Shown here in pieces: positions 18,657 through 31,135 of a stretch of DNA of 64,000 nucleotides; position 1 is the first letter of the stretch, and each line of letters opens with the position of its first letter. Source of the DNA: Phanerodontia chrysosporium (Eukaryota > Basidiomycota > Agaricomycetes > Polyporales > Phanerochaetaceae); NCBI GenBank assembly GCA_001910725.1, contig MJGA01000006.1, forward strand, positions 868,001-932,000, in the 5' to 3' direction. Under the pieces are notes generated by a model. The model was not told where the DNA came from, did no database searches, and worked only from the letters and a program-made list of their open reading frames with translations. A program made the translations under genes and the position numbers.

Positions 18657-20359
18657 CTAAGGCTACTAAAAGCCAGTCCCCCTGCGGCCGCTTGGATAGG
18701 AATACTGATTCTATTTCGCAATCAACATAATAATCAGGCTATGAAGCAAAGAAGTCTCATACTCATCCATGTGTTCATGACTCGCAGATTGTTTCGTAGC
18801 ATGGCTTGAAGACATATTGGCGCGTCGGATAGCTGGTGATGGAATGCTGGGGATGTTCTGAGGGATAGTTTGACGGAAACCAGCATTTATATGAAGGGAG
18901 GTATACAAGCTGGTGGTGGATTCTCATCCGCTGCAACAAGGTCCATACTTCCAAGAGATCCGCAAAGAGCGCCTTACCGGATGTTCGTCTTCGTCGCCGT
19001 TCAACGCCAGACGTCCGATACGGCTCTGCCATTTATTTTCCGGTGTTAACCCCGGAGGAAAGCTTGCCAAGACTACTCCGGAGGTTAGCAAGCTGAGTCG
19101 CACCTGAATTATCGTGAGGAGCACAGAAATTACGGGCACGGTTGAACGGGTGCGTACCTAGCTGACTCGCATAGCGCCGTGCCACATCGGAACAAACCAA
19201 TGCGGCACCCTAACATCGCCGCCATCCTACGATGGTGCCATCAGGCACAGGCTCTATAATTTCTGAACGAAGCGTCTGGTCGTGCATAAGTTGGGCGCGG
19301 TGCAAACACCCCGTGATAGCGGGCCGGCCGGTAGTGGACTGACGTCGAAAGCTCTGGTCGTTGCAGAACACTACTACTATTGCGTCCTTTGTCAAATGCG
19401 ATTCAAGGAAGGAGACCTGAAACGTGTCGCTCCGCAATAGTTGGGGAGGAGAAATGCTGTCGCTGACTCGGAGATGACAAGTCATCCTGTGGGCGCCAAA
19501 GACCCAGCCGTCCCAACGCCAGGACCCATCAAGCACTGAGTCGGGCTCGGCCCAAAGCCGCAATAACCACCACCAGGAAGTCCCGTTCCCAAGCGGACCA
19601 TCGACTCCGGTGCGCTGGTCAAGGCGGGGTAACATAGAGCCCGCAGGGGCGGGGCGGCCAGGTACGAAGACATGAGCCGGTCGGGCCATCTTGCCCCTGA
19701 GCAGGCTTGCACAGCGAGCGGGAATCTCGCAGTCGAAGGCTCAAAGCGCACATATGCCGTCTGTCAGACCTTCAGGACTTTGAAAACAAATCGAACGTGC
19801 GTGCAGGACATGGACGCACTCTATCATAGCAGGCTCTCCAGGGGCGTGGTCGCGAAAGCCATCGCCAAAGGGACCGGCAGGGATGATCGATGACACTTAC
19901 AAAGTGCAATGGACGTGGCCTCTCTACGATCACCGACCCTCAAGGTGCTAATCGCACAGCAGACCACCCCTATCTGGCCCTCGTTGGCGGCGAACACGTC
20001 GCGTGCGCAACGTTGACTTGATGTCTTTGAGAGTGCTTGCGTCATATAGCGGATACCCCATACTCGTCCTATGGGTCCATCGTCTCCGACCCGTGACGGA
20101 AAATCTCCAGTCCAGATCAGCAGCGACATTGAAATCCTGACCATGACGAGGCTGTGGTGGATATAAAGTTAAAAATCATGCACAATGTTCGACGATTCGG
20201 TTTACTCGCCTAGAAAGCAGATTGATTCACTACGATCGGCACGGTGCCACGCGCACGAGGAAGCCCGAGAATAAGAAAAATAAATCGATAGCGTAAGATA
20301 CATACAGAGAGAAAAGGAGAATAGGATGCAGATATGAGCACGGACCAAGGCGAAGGCGA
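18657..20359. other. no confident gene; weak minus-strand coding candidates
   Basis: Minus-strand frames at 19210-19689 and 19824-20144 could be exons of one small gene (the latter includes FAANEGQIGVVCCAIST). No family, signal peptide or consistent splice model is recognisable. The promoter and first exon of the split lectin gene should lie at about 18660-18900. Confidence 0.3.
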
Positions 20360-22120
20360 CTACTCTTCGCTCTTCTTCTTTTTCTCCTTCTTGTCCTTCT
20401 TGTCCTTCTTCTCTTTCTTGTCCTTTTTCTTCTCCTCAGCGTCCGCACCTTCGTCCGCTTCCTTGCGCTTTTTCTTCTCCTCCTTCTTAAGCGCCTTCTT
20501 CTCCTCCTTCGACAGCTTGACCTTCTTCCGTGGTGCCTCCTCCTCCATCTCCACATCCTCGTCCTCCTCAGCCTTGCGCTTCTTTTTCTTGTCCTTCTTC
20601 GGTGAGGGCTCGATCAACGGCAGGGCAGGCTCCTTGGCCGCGGGTGCCTCCTCGTCATCGGACTCGTCGTCGTCAAGGGCAAGCTGGTCAAGCACCTTGC
20701 GGATAGCGTCCGCGTTCTTCGCTGGCGGCTCGCCCGTCTCGAAGAACTTGAGGCGCTCCTCGACCTGCTGCTTGAGAGCCTCACCGAATGCAGGCGTGGG
20801 TTTCTCTGCCAACAATTCAGAAACTCGTGCCCCACGCGGGATGCGAGCGACGTACCGGCATAACAGTCAATGCGAGAAGCTATCGAGCACTTGTTAGCGA
20901 GGAACCGCGAAATGCGACCCTTGAACTTCGGGCCCGCGCGGCCAATGAAAGAGGAGTGGTAGAGGAGACCATACTGCAAAACGTTTAGCAGATACCGAAC
21001 TTAAGCTCGAGGTACACGTACCTTGGGTGTGTTGCCCTTCGTCTTCAACGCACGGAAGAGGGCCTTCTCCGCACCCAGGATCTGCACAGTACTGGCCGGG
21101 TACTTGGACAGGTTCGTCAAGCTGCCGGCATGGCTGATGAGACGAGCACCGATACGCTCGCCGAGCAGTGCTGTCAGGCTTGGCGCGACCTGGTTCATTT
21201 TCTCGGAGAGGTACGATGTGAGCGACTTGCGGTATTCCGCAAGCGACACGACACGGGTGGCGAAGGCCATGACGTTGAGCATGTCGATGTCTGACAGGAT
21301 AGAGCCCATAGAGCCGCGGGCAGCATCAAGCACGTTCTGGGCGCGGGTCATGTCATCGTCAAGGATGGCGGCAAGGTCGTGCAGCTTCTCCTCGTTGAGC
21401 GTCTCCTTCGCTCCGATGAATTGAGCCGCGCGTGCATACTGGTAGTTGTCGGGGACGAGCTTGACCAGTTCGGGGAAGTGGTAGCCGTACCATTCGCGGA
21501 TACGCATGGAGAAGAGGTTGACGTCCTTGTCCAGCTGATCAAGGAGGGCAATGGCCTGGATGATCATGTTGTCGACACGGTTGACGTTGAACTTCAGCTT
21601 TGCACGGGAGTAGGAGTGGCCGAGACCGAGTTGGGCCTTGATGAGGTCGTCCGCCTGAAGGCCCTTAAGGAGCTTGGGGGCGTGCAGCCGAATGCCGCGG
21701 ATGAGATCCTTGGTCACCTCATCTGTGCTGCAGTCAAAGCCGAGGGTGCTCTTGATAGATGACGCCAGGACAGGTTCCCATACACCGAGGACAACCTTTG
21801 ACTTCTTGTTGGGCTTGGACAGGTTGAGCTCAAGCAGCGACTGCAGGTGCTCGTTGAGGATACCTGAGTAGTCCAGTGTGAACTGGTGCTTGTAGACACA
21901 GCACAGGTTACGCACCCTCAGAAACGTCGTTCGCGTTCTCCAAGGCGTGTGCCGCGCTCTTGAAGGGGGCAAAGCTGAGGAGGTTCACCATCTTCCCAAA
22001 TTTCGCCAGGTCGTCAATCGAGTCCTGGAGCTCCTTCGTTGAAGAGGCGAGGGCATCCTGCAATTTGACCTCGAAGATAGCATAGCCCGAGGCAGACTCG
22101 AAGAGAACGTGGGTGACCAT
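20360..22120 (-). CDS. NOP56: NOP56, core protein of box C/D snoRNPs
   Basis: My exon model is complement(join(20360..20805, 20856..20973, 21022..21863, 21916..22120)), 1611 nt and 536 aa with all phases matching. NOP56 binds fibrillarin, Snu13 and NOP58 in the snoRNP that directs 2'-O-methylation of rRNA in the nucleolus. The N-terminal domain begins [20 protein letters not shown]. The central part has [12 protein letters not shown] and [16 protein letters not shown]. The Nop RNA-binding domain has [35 protein letters not shown] and [16 protein letters not shown]. The C-terminus is the usual Lys/Glu/Asp repeat tail ([17 protein letters not shown]). Length and order match the family, and no break was found. 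Confidence 0.97.
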
Positions 22121-23102
22121 CCTGTCCCGACCAGAGACCTGTGGCGGCGGCAGGGAAACTTTTTGGTGGACGGTGAGGACGAAGGAGGAAATATCCAAAG
22201 CGCGATTTGCTGGGCGCTAAGTGAATTTTGCCGGACAAGTCCCAGGCAGATTTGCTCAAATATGTCCAAAAAGGGGCTATAGCGCCAAGTTCAACAATAA
22301 TGCAGTGGCGTAGTGAACTTTTCGACACGGCCGGGACGTGGCGTAGCAGGGGGCAAACTCGCTAGCACAGTCCAGTACAACAGACACATGTGCGTACCTG
22401 CCTTGCACACTTACACTAGATAGGCGAGCCGAACGAGTTTACGGTAGTATTGCGAGCTACGTTGAGTTGCAGTGGTATGTTACTACGAAGGGTAACGCAT
22501 TCTGAGACCACTACTGCAAATCTCTATGCATGCCGCATGCACAGCATGAATCGCAACACCAATATCCGTACGCATAACTGTGGTGAGGCTTGGTCAGGGC
22601 AAGGGCTAAACAATTGCCAGGTTTTCGCATTGGATTCTGGTCTCAACATCAAGCGGTTTCTGTGGTCCTCCGAATACCCTTTCATTGCAGCGCAAGGCTA
22701 CGCAGAGGACACATATAACATGCGCTGATGTTGAATGATACGCACGACGTATGGAATGATATTTATTCAAGTCTAGCTTCCGCTAATTTAGAAGCTGGAA
22801 TTCGTTCAAGTCACGTAGTCAAAGCACTCTAGGTGCCGTCGATAGTAAATTCAGCACAGCGATTAATGATGCCTGAGCTTACCTACTTACTGTCAAAGCG
22901 GTCAACGAACGTGTGGGCGTAGTTGAGCATTACTATCGGCTACTGTCACAAAGCGTGGGTAGCATATACACAAACAGGGTACTAAAATAGCACAGTCCGT
23001 AGTTCAATGAAAAAAGTGTCCGTGAGCTTCGTCAACCATTGTTGCTGTGCACCACTGGGACTGAGCAGGTCGTTGCGAGGTCATGCATAGCGCATGAGTA
23101 GC
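22121..23102. other. intergenic, no gene seen
   Basis: It holds the NOP56 upstream region and about 700 bp with only short, unsupported frames. Confidence 0.6.
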
Positions 23103-24361
23103 TTAGGGCGCAGCGCTCGCGGGAACGAACGACAAAGTCTGCGTACGCTCAACATCAGCAATCGCCTTCCGCTCAAATGACGTGTTACTTACCGCCGCAA
23201 AGCCGGGACCGCGCGGGCTTGTCGTCTCAGGGAGGTTAGCCGTGAGGACGACACCGCCGATATAGATGTCCCAGACGAAATACGCGGGCAGAAGGGCTAT
23301 GCGCATGTCGTCAGTCAAAACACCACTCAGGGGAGAGCGAGGACGTACTGCCGTCGGTGTTGACCCAGGACGCAGCAAGCCCGCCATCCTCATTGAGACT
23401 CCACACAGTCGTCTCAAGGTCACCGGTGGCCGATTCGGTGAAGCTGTTCGATACGTGTTGCGGAGGGCCGGAGGGGACTGCGAAGCGCGTGTCAGGCTTG
23501 TTCAACTGCAGGGCATGTGCGAGTCACTCACCTGCTGCGACGGCACCACCAATGCCAGCGTAGTTACCGGTCTGCGTCGGCGTGAGATTATCACTGGCGT
23601 CTGCAATAGCCGCAATAATTGGGTAATCTGCCATGCCGTTCTGTATACCGCGGTCAGTTTCGGTGATCAACGGATGTGCGGTGCGTGCTCACGGTAGCGA
23701 TGAAGGTGAATGGGGCGGAAGGATCGGTGTCGGACGGTTTGTAGCACACTTGCAGAGCCTGGGTGGCATCTGCGGTCCAACCGTACAGACCATAGGCGGT
23801 GGTGCTCGAAGAGATCCATCCGCTTTGCGCCTGGCCCGAGATAACGTTGAAGAACTGCATCGCGATGGTGCCGCTGACAGTGCACGTGGGCGTCGCAGAG
23901 GGCGCAGAGGGCTGGAAGACGAGGACGCATAGGAAGAGCTGGAGGAAGAGCTGGATGAGGACTCCGAGCTCGAGGACGAGGCGAAGACGGCGGAGGCGTC
24001 GGAGTCGAGGAGACCACAGAGGAGGGCGCCGACGTGGGACTGGAGGACGGAGTATCAGACGCGGAAGACGGAATGTCCGACGTCGGGGTGGCCGACGTGC
24101 GCGCCCGAAGTTGACCTTCATTATCCAGTCAACACTGACAAATGCGCGACGCGTCGCATGGCGTGGAAAACTCACCAGGAGCCCTGCGCTTGGAGGCAGG
24201 AGCGGCAGTCCTCTGGCCAACCTCTGCGCGTTCGTCAACTGTCTCGGGGCGTACGCATGGGGCGACGCAGCGATACCTGACGCGTCTTGGGGGGCCGCGA
24301 CGGCGCTGGACGCGATGGTGAGCGAAAGGACGATACCAGTCAAAAGGCGTCCGAAAAACAT
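23103..24361 (-). CDS. secreted protein with Ser/Thr-rich linker, function unknown
   Basis: The multi-exon gene starts with a clear signal peptide (FGRLLTGIVLSLTIASSAVAA). The motif LTNAQRLARGLPLLPP follows, common in the N-terminus of basidiomycete secreted proteins. Then comes a Thr/Ser/Pro linker (ARTSATPTSDIPSSASDTPS). Later exons encode CTVSGTIAMQFFNVISGQA, GMADYPIIAAIADASDN and YFVWDIYIGGVVLTANLPE, and the protein ends VPASAAP. The frame after LLPP needs one extra base at about 24192 to give the usual KRR motif before the first intron. I recognise no catalytic domain. Boundaries of the internal exons are approximate. Confidence 0.65.
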
Positions 24362-25301
24362 GTCTGCAAAGGACAAACAGAGACTGTAAAGACAGCGGGT
24401 GCGAGCCAAAGAGTGACAGGTGCTCGACGACGAGCAGGGGAAGCTGACAAGGGCAGTCGCAAAACTTGACAAGGACAGTTCGAGCATTTTGTGTGGAGGC
24501 CAAAATCAGGCACCAGGCACATGAATCGGTACTAGACTCCACAGCACCTAAACTTCTCCGACGACTCGCTCAAGCAGTACGTTCGTGTAGCATGCAAGTA
24601 TGGAACGTGGTATGCAATGAAGATGTTGAGGAGTACAACGGAATGTCTCGACAACTTGCCCCATTCGAAGGCTATGCGTTGCGGTAATGAATGTGATCGA
24701 GCATTTTGCGGAAGTATTGTGTGGTGGGCCACGGCATGCTTGACGAAAGATGCGCCGCCCCAAATATGTTATCCTGATGTAAAAGCAAGTTGAACGGCGT
24801 GTCGCTGCTGGAGATGAGGAATGCTGAGGTCGAGCTACTTAGGCCGCGGCCGCCCCCGTCTCGGGCGTCATTGTGCCATCAGATCCGTTCGGCTCTACCC
24901 GGACTTTTCGTGCTGGATTCAGTAGTTCAGGAGACTCTTCGTCTCCTATGGACGGTCCGTAACCGAGAGTTGGCTCGTCTTGTACTCAGGGTAGGTTAAG
25001 CCGGATTTGATAGCATCTGGACATTTGCGCGGGAGTTGCCGAGGCATTCGAGAGCAGTGCACAGAGCATGGTGGCGGTCTTCTCTCTTGTCTTCACCTAT
25101 ATACTTGAGGTGAATAGAAAGTTATCGACTACAGTCCAATTGGCTCTCGATAGATTCACTACACACTCTAGAGAATGGAGCACGCGTTTGAGACAGCTCA
25201 AGTTGTATCTCCGATTTGCCAGACGCAACGAGTATCAGCGATACATGTGTGGTGTACGTGGTGGTACATCGATTTGATTGGGACTCGTCTGATCACATCC
25301 C
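24362..25301. other. intergenic, no gene seen
   Basis: Short frames only. It contains the 5' flanks of both neighbouring genes, which point away from each other. Confidence 0.5.
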
Positions 25302-26569
25302 ATGTTACCACTAGGCAAACAGCCCAGACCATTTGCCGCGTTTGTGCAATCCTGGGAGCAGCTCCCTTCCGAGTTACAGGACTATGCATTCCGGTTCATA
25401 GCGTACGACGAGGACAAAGCCGCATTCTCCAACCTATCCTCGTGTCACAGTCATGGTCCAAGCAATTTCGCCCTCGCCTCTTCGCAATTCTTGAACTCAG
25501 TGACATACAGGACTGCCAGATGCTCTACCGCATCCTGCGATCACGCACCTCGTCCTGGCTCGCCAGCCGCGTGGAAATGCTCAAGATTCACGTCACCTGC
25601 TTTCTCTCTTCTTCGCTTTGGATGTCTATTCTCCACCTGCTTCCCCAGTGCCGCACGGTCGATGCGTCGCACTACGTGGCAGAGGTTGTTCATGCACGCC
25701 TTTCGCACAACGCTGCTCTGAAGAGCGCATTGCGGGGCGTCATCACTCTGAAGCTCTTCCGATGCAACTTCCCGTCTCTCCGCATCCTGCTCCGCGTCCT
25801 CTCTGATATCCTTTCATGGAGACCATTGAGCTGCGGGAAGTTACGTGGTCGGGCGACCTTCTGACAAGAGAGGCCGCGACCGATCTTTGCACTGGAGGCT
25901 TCCTTCACGTCCAATGGATCCACATGTGGTCCTGCACCAATGATCTAGCTGTTCCTGCGTGGATCCTGGCCGCCGCGAGCACACGTCACTACTTCACCAG
26001 ACGGACACCAGAACCTGCGGTGCCCCTTGAGACGTGGGCCATCGTCAACCTTATACGTTACTTCTGCGACGACGAGGCGGTCAAAGGCACGTCTTTCTCT
26101 GTCCATAAGAATACACCAGGTATGTAATCTGGTTCGCTTATCCTTAGGCAGCTGAGGAATGTCTTACCGTTGATACACAGATAGCTACGTCTTCGGGGTG
26201 CCTATGGACGCCCTACAAAGGCTCGATTCTTCAAGAACAATGGGGGGCATCATCACGGTGCGGGTATCTAGGTTCGCGCCCCCTGATCAGGTCGACGCAC
26301 CCGACGCTTGGTTAGTGGAAGAGATCGACCTCTCCGACTCTGAGAATATCGGAGACAATCCCAGCGATGATTTCGGCTCTAGCTATCTGGACAGCCGAAG
26401 TTGGAATATGCTGCCTCCGATGCTCGATGCATTTCGCCAGCTAGCACGGTTAAAAGTCATTGGCGAGGAGGGCCGTCCGGACTGGAGCTTTCGCGCTCTG
26501 TCTGATAAAGTGCTGGCCGCAGTCGGCGGCCACCCAGCGGTAACCGTCCGCCATAGTCCGAACTTGTAA
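25302..26569 (+). CDS. F-box-like protein, two apparent single-base breaks
   Basis: My model is join(25302..26119, 26181..26569). The N-terminus reads as an F-box (WEQLPSELQDYAFRFIAYDE, then an LVSQSW-type helix). It is followed by leucine-rich stretches (LRILLRVLSDIL, METIELREVTWSG) and a charged C-terminus. Frame breaks occur at about 25438 (CC) and 25813 (TTT). One base restored at each gives an open 402-aa frame, and the total length then divides by three. F-box proteins recruit substrates to SCF ubiquitin ligases; the substrate is unknown. If the breaks are real this is a pseudogene. Confidence 0.6.
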
Positions 26570-26996
26570 ACGAGCACGCTTAGCTAGTCTCCACTGCAGA
26601 GTAGCCAGCCTTCGTACGCTTAGCGCATCTCGTTGGAGCGGAATGAACTATTACATACCCTAGGACCACTTGCAGGATGAGAGGCCAACGTTCCCATAGC
26701 TTATTCTAGCTTCGGGAAGGAAATATTATCGTGAAAGACACTGAGGTACATGTGGTGTTGCCATGCTAATGTTGCAGACAAATATTACAACGTAGAGGAG
26801 AGCCTATGTGCGAGAGACGATAGGACGTTCCATGCCGTGTGTCGTGGTGGTACAGAGTGATAGACATGAGAAGACGGAAACATGCAGGACGTATGTCGAA
26901 TGCAAAGGCTATTCAATGCAGTAGGGTATCTGAGTCGTTAAAGGTCGTGAACAGAAAGAAACATGCAAATATGCAGATTGCAGAGGCAGGCGCCAA
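26570..26996. other. convergent 3' flanks, no gene seen
   Basis: The F-box gene ends at 26569 and KHA1 ends at 26997, tail to tail. No feature is seen between them. Confidence 0.6.
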
Positions 26997-29900
26997 TTAG
27001 TCCAGGCTGGCGTTTGCGGCCTGGAGGACGACAATGCTCGCCTTGCTGCCGGTGACAATGAACGCCGCTGCGACGTCGCCAACGGTCTTCTTGACCTCGG
27101 ACGCAATGCCACCGTGCTCCTCCATGAGGCCCTTGAGCTCCGCGTGATGGTTCTCGACGGCGAGGCGACGTGAGCGCCCAGCAACGATAAGCAGTCGGCT
27201 GCGGCGCTCAGCTGTGCTGTCGTCGAGTGCGGCGGCACGGTCGACAACGGCGCGAAGGGGGTTCGGCGTGGAGACTTCCTGCCATTCGACGCGTGCTAGC
27301 GCTGCGCCGGCGACGCTGTCGAAGCTCTGGGCGTCCGATGGCGCGGCATAGCGTTGCCAAATGACATTGTCGGCGGTCTCGGACTGCAGGCGTGTCTGGG
27401 TCGTGGCATGACCATAGACAGTATCGGGGAATCCACTCGTCTGATTTACCATCTTAGTTGAAAGAATGAATGCAATCGAGTCAAATTACTCACGGATTGG
27501 ACGGTCAAGGCGTTCTGCTGGGCATACGCCTCGCTCTCTTGCTTGTCGAGGGTAGATTGCTGCTGGAGGTCGGGCAGGTCTGCCTTCGTGAAGCGCACGA
27601 CGGTGGCACTAACACGGGGATGGGCACAGAGTTGAACCACAAATTCGAGGGCAAGACGGTCGTCGGGTCCACCAAAGAAGGGCAGGAAGAGATGCCAGCG
27701 GCCGCCAGTGCCGGACGCGCCCGTCGTGACCTTAGGCATCTCGCCAGGAATGGATTGGTCGACGTAGAGGGCGACATCTGCGACACTTTGCGCGAAGACG
27801 CTGCGGACGAAATGCGAGTGCAGCGCAGATGCCGAGTGTCCGGGATTGGGCGCCGTGCGGAACATGCTCTCGAACGGGTTGGAAGCTTGCACGCGGGGAG
27901 TGGCCGGCGCGGTCGGCGCCGGCGTCGCATTGTAGTCAGTCGCCTCGTAATGGGGCGGCAACCAGGGGAGGAGAACCAGCTGCGCGCCGTTACGGCCTGC
28001 GACCTCGGCGACGCTAGACGCCAGATCGTCGTAAGAGACGATAGCAAGTGAAGTGGAGACCGCCATGCCGTTGAGCTCGCCGAAAGTGCGGAAAATGCCG
28101 AGCAGAGGGTCGGTATAGATGAGAGAGTCCCAGCAGACGACTTCATGACCGCAGATGTACGGTCGGAGAGCTCGATGAGACGAAGTGCTTCGACACACAC
28201 ATCGGAGCTGGCGTTCGTGTTCTCCTTAGCGAGCGCTTGCGGAGGTGGCTGCATGAACTGCGCGAGGGCCATCATGCCAGGAAGGTGTTCCACTTTATCG
28301 AGCACCACCGTGAACCTTGTCTTCCATGGATCGTGTGACTTCTTGTGGCTCTCTCCACTTCCTGTCTCGGCGATCGATACAGCTTGGCTCTTGTCGCCTC
28401 CAGGGACGTTGTTGAAGTTGGCGCCAGTTGGCGAGACGCGGACGCGCTTCTCAGGCGGGTAGAGCAGGACAACTGCCGGAGTGGTCATGAAGGTCAGAAG
28501 CAGGGCCTCGAGGACGAACATGGCGAAGACACGAGGCGACAGAATGCCCGCGTTGAGGCCGACGTTGAGGACAATGAGCTCGACAAGTCTGGTGCATGCA
28601 AGTCAATGGACGAGCGGCGCATGTGATAAGGCGCAGATCCTTACCCCTTGCAACTCATCAACGATCCGATTGTGCTTGCTTCTCGCCAGCTGAAACCCGA
28701 GAATCGCGCTGCGACCGTACAGCCACCAAACTTGCCGAAGTAGGCTAAGGCGCATATCGCCACGGTGTAGCCCCAAGTAACACCATTGTTGAGCAATCCG
28801 AGATTGGTCGACAGTCCTGAAAGAGTGAAGTACTGCACTGCAATGAGGACGCGAAGCTCGAGAGGCAGATGGTTTACCCACCAGAGGAAGGAAGATGATG
28901 GACACCATATCTTCTAGTTTCTCCGTAAGGGTGATATTAAGTCCGCCTTCTCTTGGAACAATAATTCCGGTCAGGAATGCGCCTGGATAACGATCAGTAT
29001 AAGGCTAATGGCAGAAGGGGCGACTCGCTTACCAAAGATAGCATGCACTCCAATGATATCCGTCATGAAGGCAGAGCCAAACAAGATGATGATCGTAACA
29101 GTCATGAAGAATAGGGTAGGGCCGTTTTCAATGGAGCCGGTGCGCCTCGCCAAGAACCGCAAAACATAGCGGACAGGAAAGAGGAGTAACAGTGCCCAGC
29201 CGACGCAAGTGAGAAGGATGTAGAGTGCCATGACTCCAGCACCGCCGTTGACGAGGGCGACGGAGAGCGCCAGGAGGGTCCAGCCAACGATATCATTTCC
29301 GACACCAGCTGAAAGCACGACGATGCCGACAGTCGTATCCAGAATCTTGAGCTCCGTGAGGATGCGACAGAGTACAGGGAAAGCTGTGATCGAGTAAGCC
29401 ACTCCGGTGAATAGCATGAAGTTGGTGAACTTGATTGACTGGTCGATGAACGTGTGGTACAGCGGCACAGAAAGCGCTGCGCCCAAGCCGAAAGGAAGGG
29501 ACATGCCGGCAAGGGCGACAGTTACTGACAGCCGGGCGTTTCGCTTGATGACTGCGGCATCGATTTCGAGACCGACAAGGAAGAGGAAGAGGCATAGACC
29601 GATGTTGGCGGTAAGAGACAAGTAGGGTATCGATTGCGAAGGGAAGATGTGCTGCTGAAAGCCAGGGATGCGACCGAAGGCCGTTGGGCCTGGCAAGCGG
29701 GGTTCAGAAAAGTGCCACGGAGACGGATGGTAAGCGTACCGAGTATGATACCCGTCAGGACTTCAGCGATGACCTTCGGCTGGCGCATCTTGCGCAAGGC
29801 GAGAGACAAGAGCTGGCTCGTGAGGATGATGACACCTACGCCAGTCGTAAGTTCTCTGTCGTGTTTGAAACGAGGGAAACGCACCAAGTTGAACGATCCA

Positions 29901-30080
29901 TAGCCGTAGAGGGTCGCAGTATTGAATGCCGTTGGATCCTGGCCGCTGAGAAGCCCGCCCTACAAAAACATGAGCATACGATGTGTGAAAGGATCGGTAT
30001 GTATCGACCTGCTCCGTCGCCGCTCGTTTGAAGAGGGCCACCTTTGCGAGGTGCAATACGGGGTCCGAGAGCTCGTGCAT
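26997..30080 (-). CDS. KHA1: K+/H+ antiporter of the KHA1/CPA2 family
   Basis: My exon model is complement(join(26997..27452, 27494..28588, 28645..28832, 28882..28982, 29033..29689, 29740..29959, 30009..30080)). It sums to 2789 nt and needs one base at about 28130 (GGG on the coding strand) to give 929 aa. The N-terminus has GGLLSGQDPTAF, then MRQPKVIAEVLTGIILGPTA, LFLFLVGLEID, AGVGNDIVGWTLLALSVAL and FTLSGLSTNLGLL. These are the multi-span Na+/H+-exchanger-like core with its Asp pairs. A long cytosolic C-terminal part includes DSLIYTDPLLGIFRTFGELN, as in fungal KHA1. It exchanges K+ for H+ in internal or plasma membranes. The break lies in a well-conserved block of an otherwise intact gene, which favours a sequence error. 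Confidence 0.92.
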
Positions 30081-31135
30081 GATGGTGGTCGTGAAAAGAT
30101 CTGGGGGACACGCCCGCTAAAGTTTTAACGGATTGGGTGGAGTTCTCGATCCTCGCTTACTTACTATACTCGTGTGGCCCTTTCCAGTGAATGTGACCGA
30201 TAAAGGAATGTCGGCGAAAGAAGATGAAGTCGATGGTATAATCCGAGCTAGAACATGGAAAGGCGGAGAACAGGACGGCGGAGCAGCTCAGATAGGAGGT
30301 CGTCGCGGTCGAAGATGCGCGTCAGGCCAAGACCATCGCACATGTACCGGCGCTTACCTGACAGACGCTTGCACCCCGACGCCCCTCGGACCAACGTTCG
30401 GTTTCTGCTGCCCTCATCCTCCTCTGTGCCATTCCTCCGATGCAGAACCAAATACTCTGTTTGTGATATATATGTTTGAAATTCTCCAGCCTTTTTGTGT
30501 CTTTCTATACCTCAATCAACCGAGGACAGCAGGTGAGTATTTTGCTGACGTCCAACCACTGGCAGTTGACCCTCTCCCTTCGTAGGTGTGGCAGGTGGCG
30601 GGGTCGCAGCGCCGTCTCATTTGTTCCGTTTGCTGCGTGGCTGCTTAAATCATACGTGCTGCACCCTGGCGTGCAGGTGGGCACCTGGTGTTAACCTCGC
30701 CACTAACATCCTGGCAAGGAATGTGCACGCGATTGATGCGAGAGACAGCCCCGTTCCCGGGTCTTGGGGAAAGGAATACTCTCACAGAAGGAACAATGAC
30801 ATTGACGTCATCGCCTAATACGTTTATTGTACCAAGTAGACTCTTTGCCTTTGTGCCACCTCCTGGGCGGCCTGAGGCGGTCCCTCCATTCCTGGAAGTC
30901 CCCTTGTACCGCTCATCGTCCTCTTTACCGGCAGATCACATGCAGCTACGCGCTCGCGACGCGTTGAACGCGACGAAAACACGCGAGAAATAGAACGCTG
31001 AAAATCAACGATTCAACAAGCCTTGTTCGCTGTTTAAAGAGGGCCGCCGCCACCCGTGGTCTGCTCTCCACAACCATCATCGGCCCATATCACCTCTACC
31101 TTCTGCATACCCGTCTTCCCGAATTTGCTTCCGTC
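30081..31135. other. divergent intergenic region, no gene seen
   Basis: About 1 kb lies between the KHA1 start (leftwards) and the zinc-finger gene start (rightwards). Open frames are short and non-conserved in character. It presumably holds both promoters. Confidence 0.5.

Noticed and set aside
22450..22728. 92-aa plus-strand frame
   Set aside because: No motif, no neighbouring exons, and composition like the surrounding intergenic DNA.
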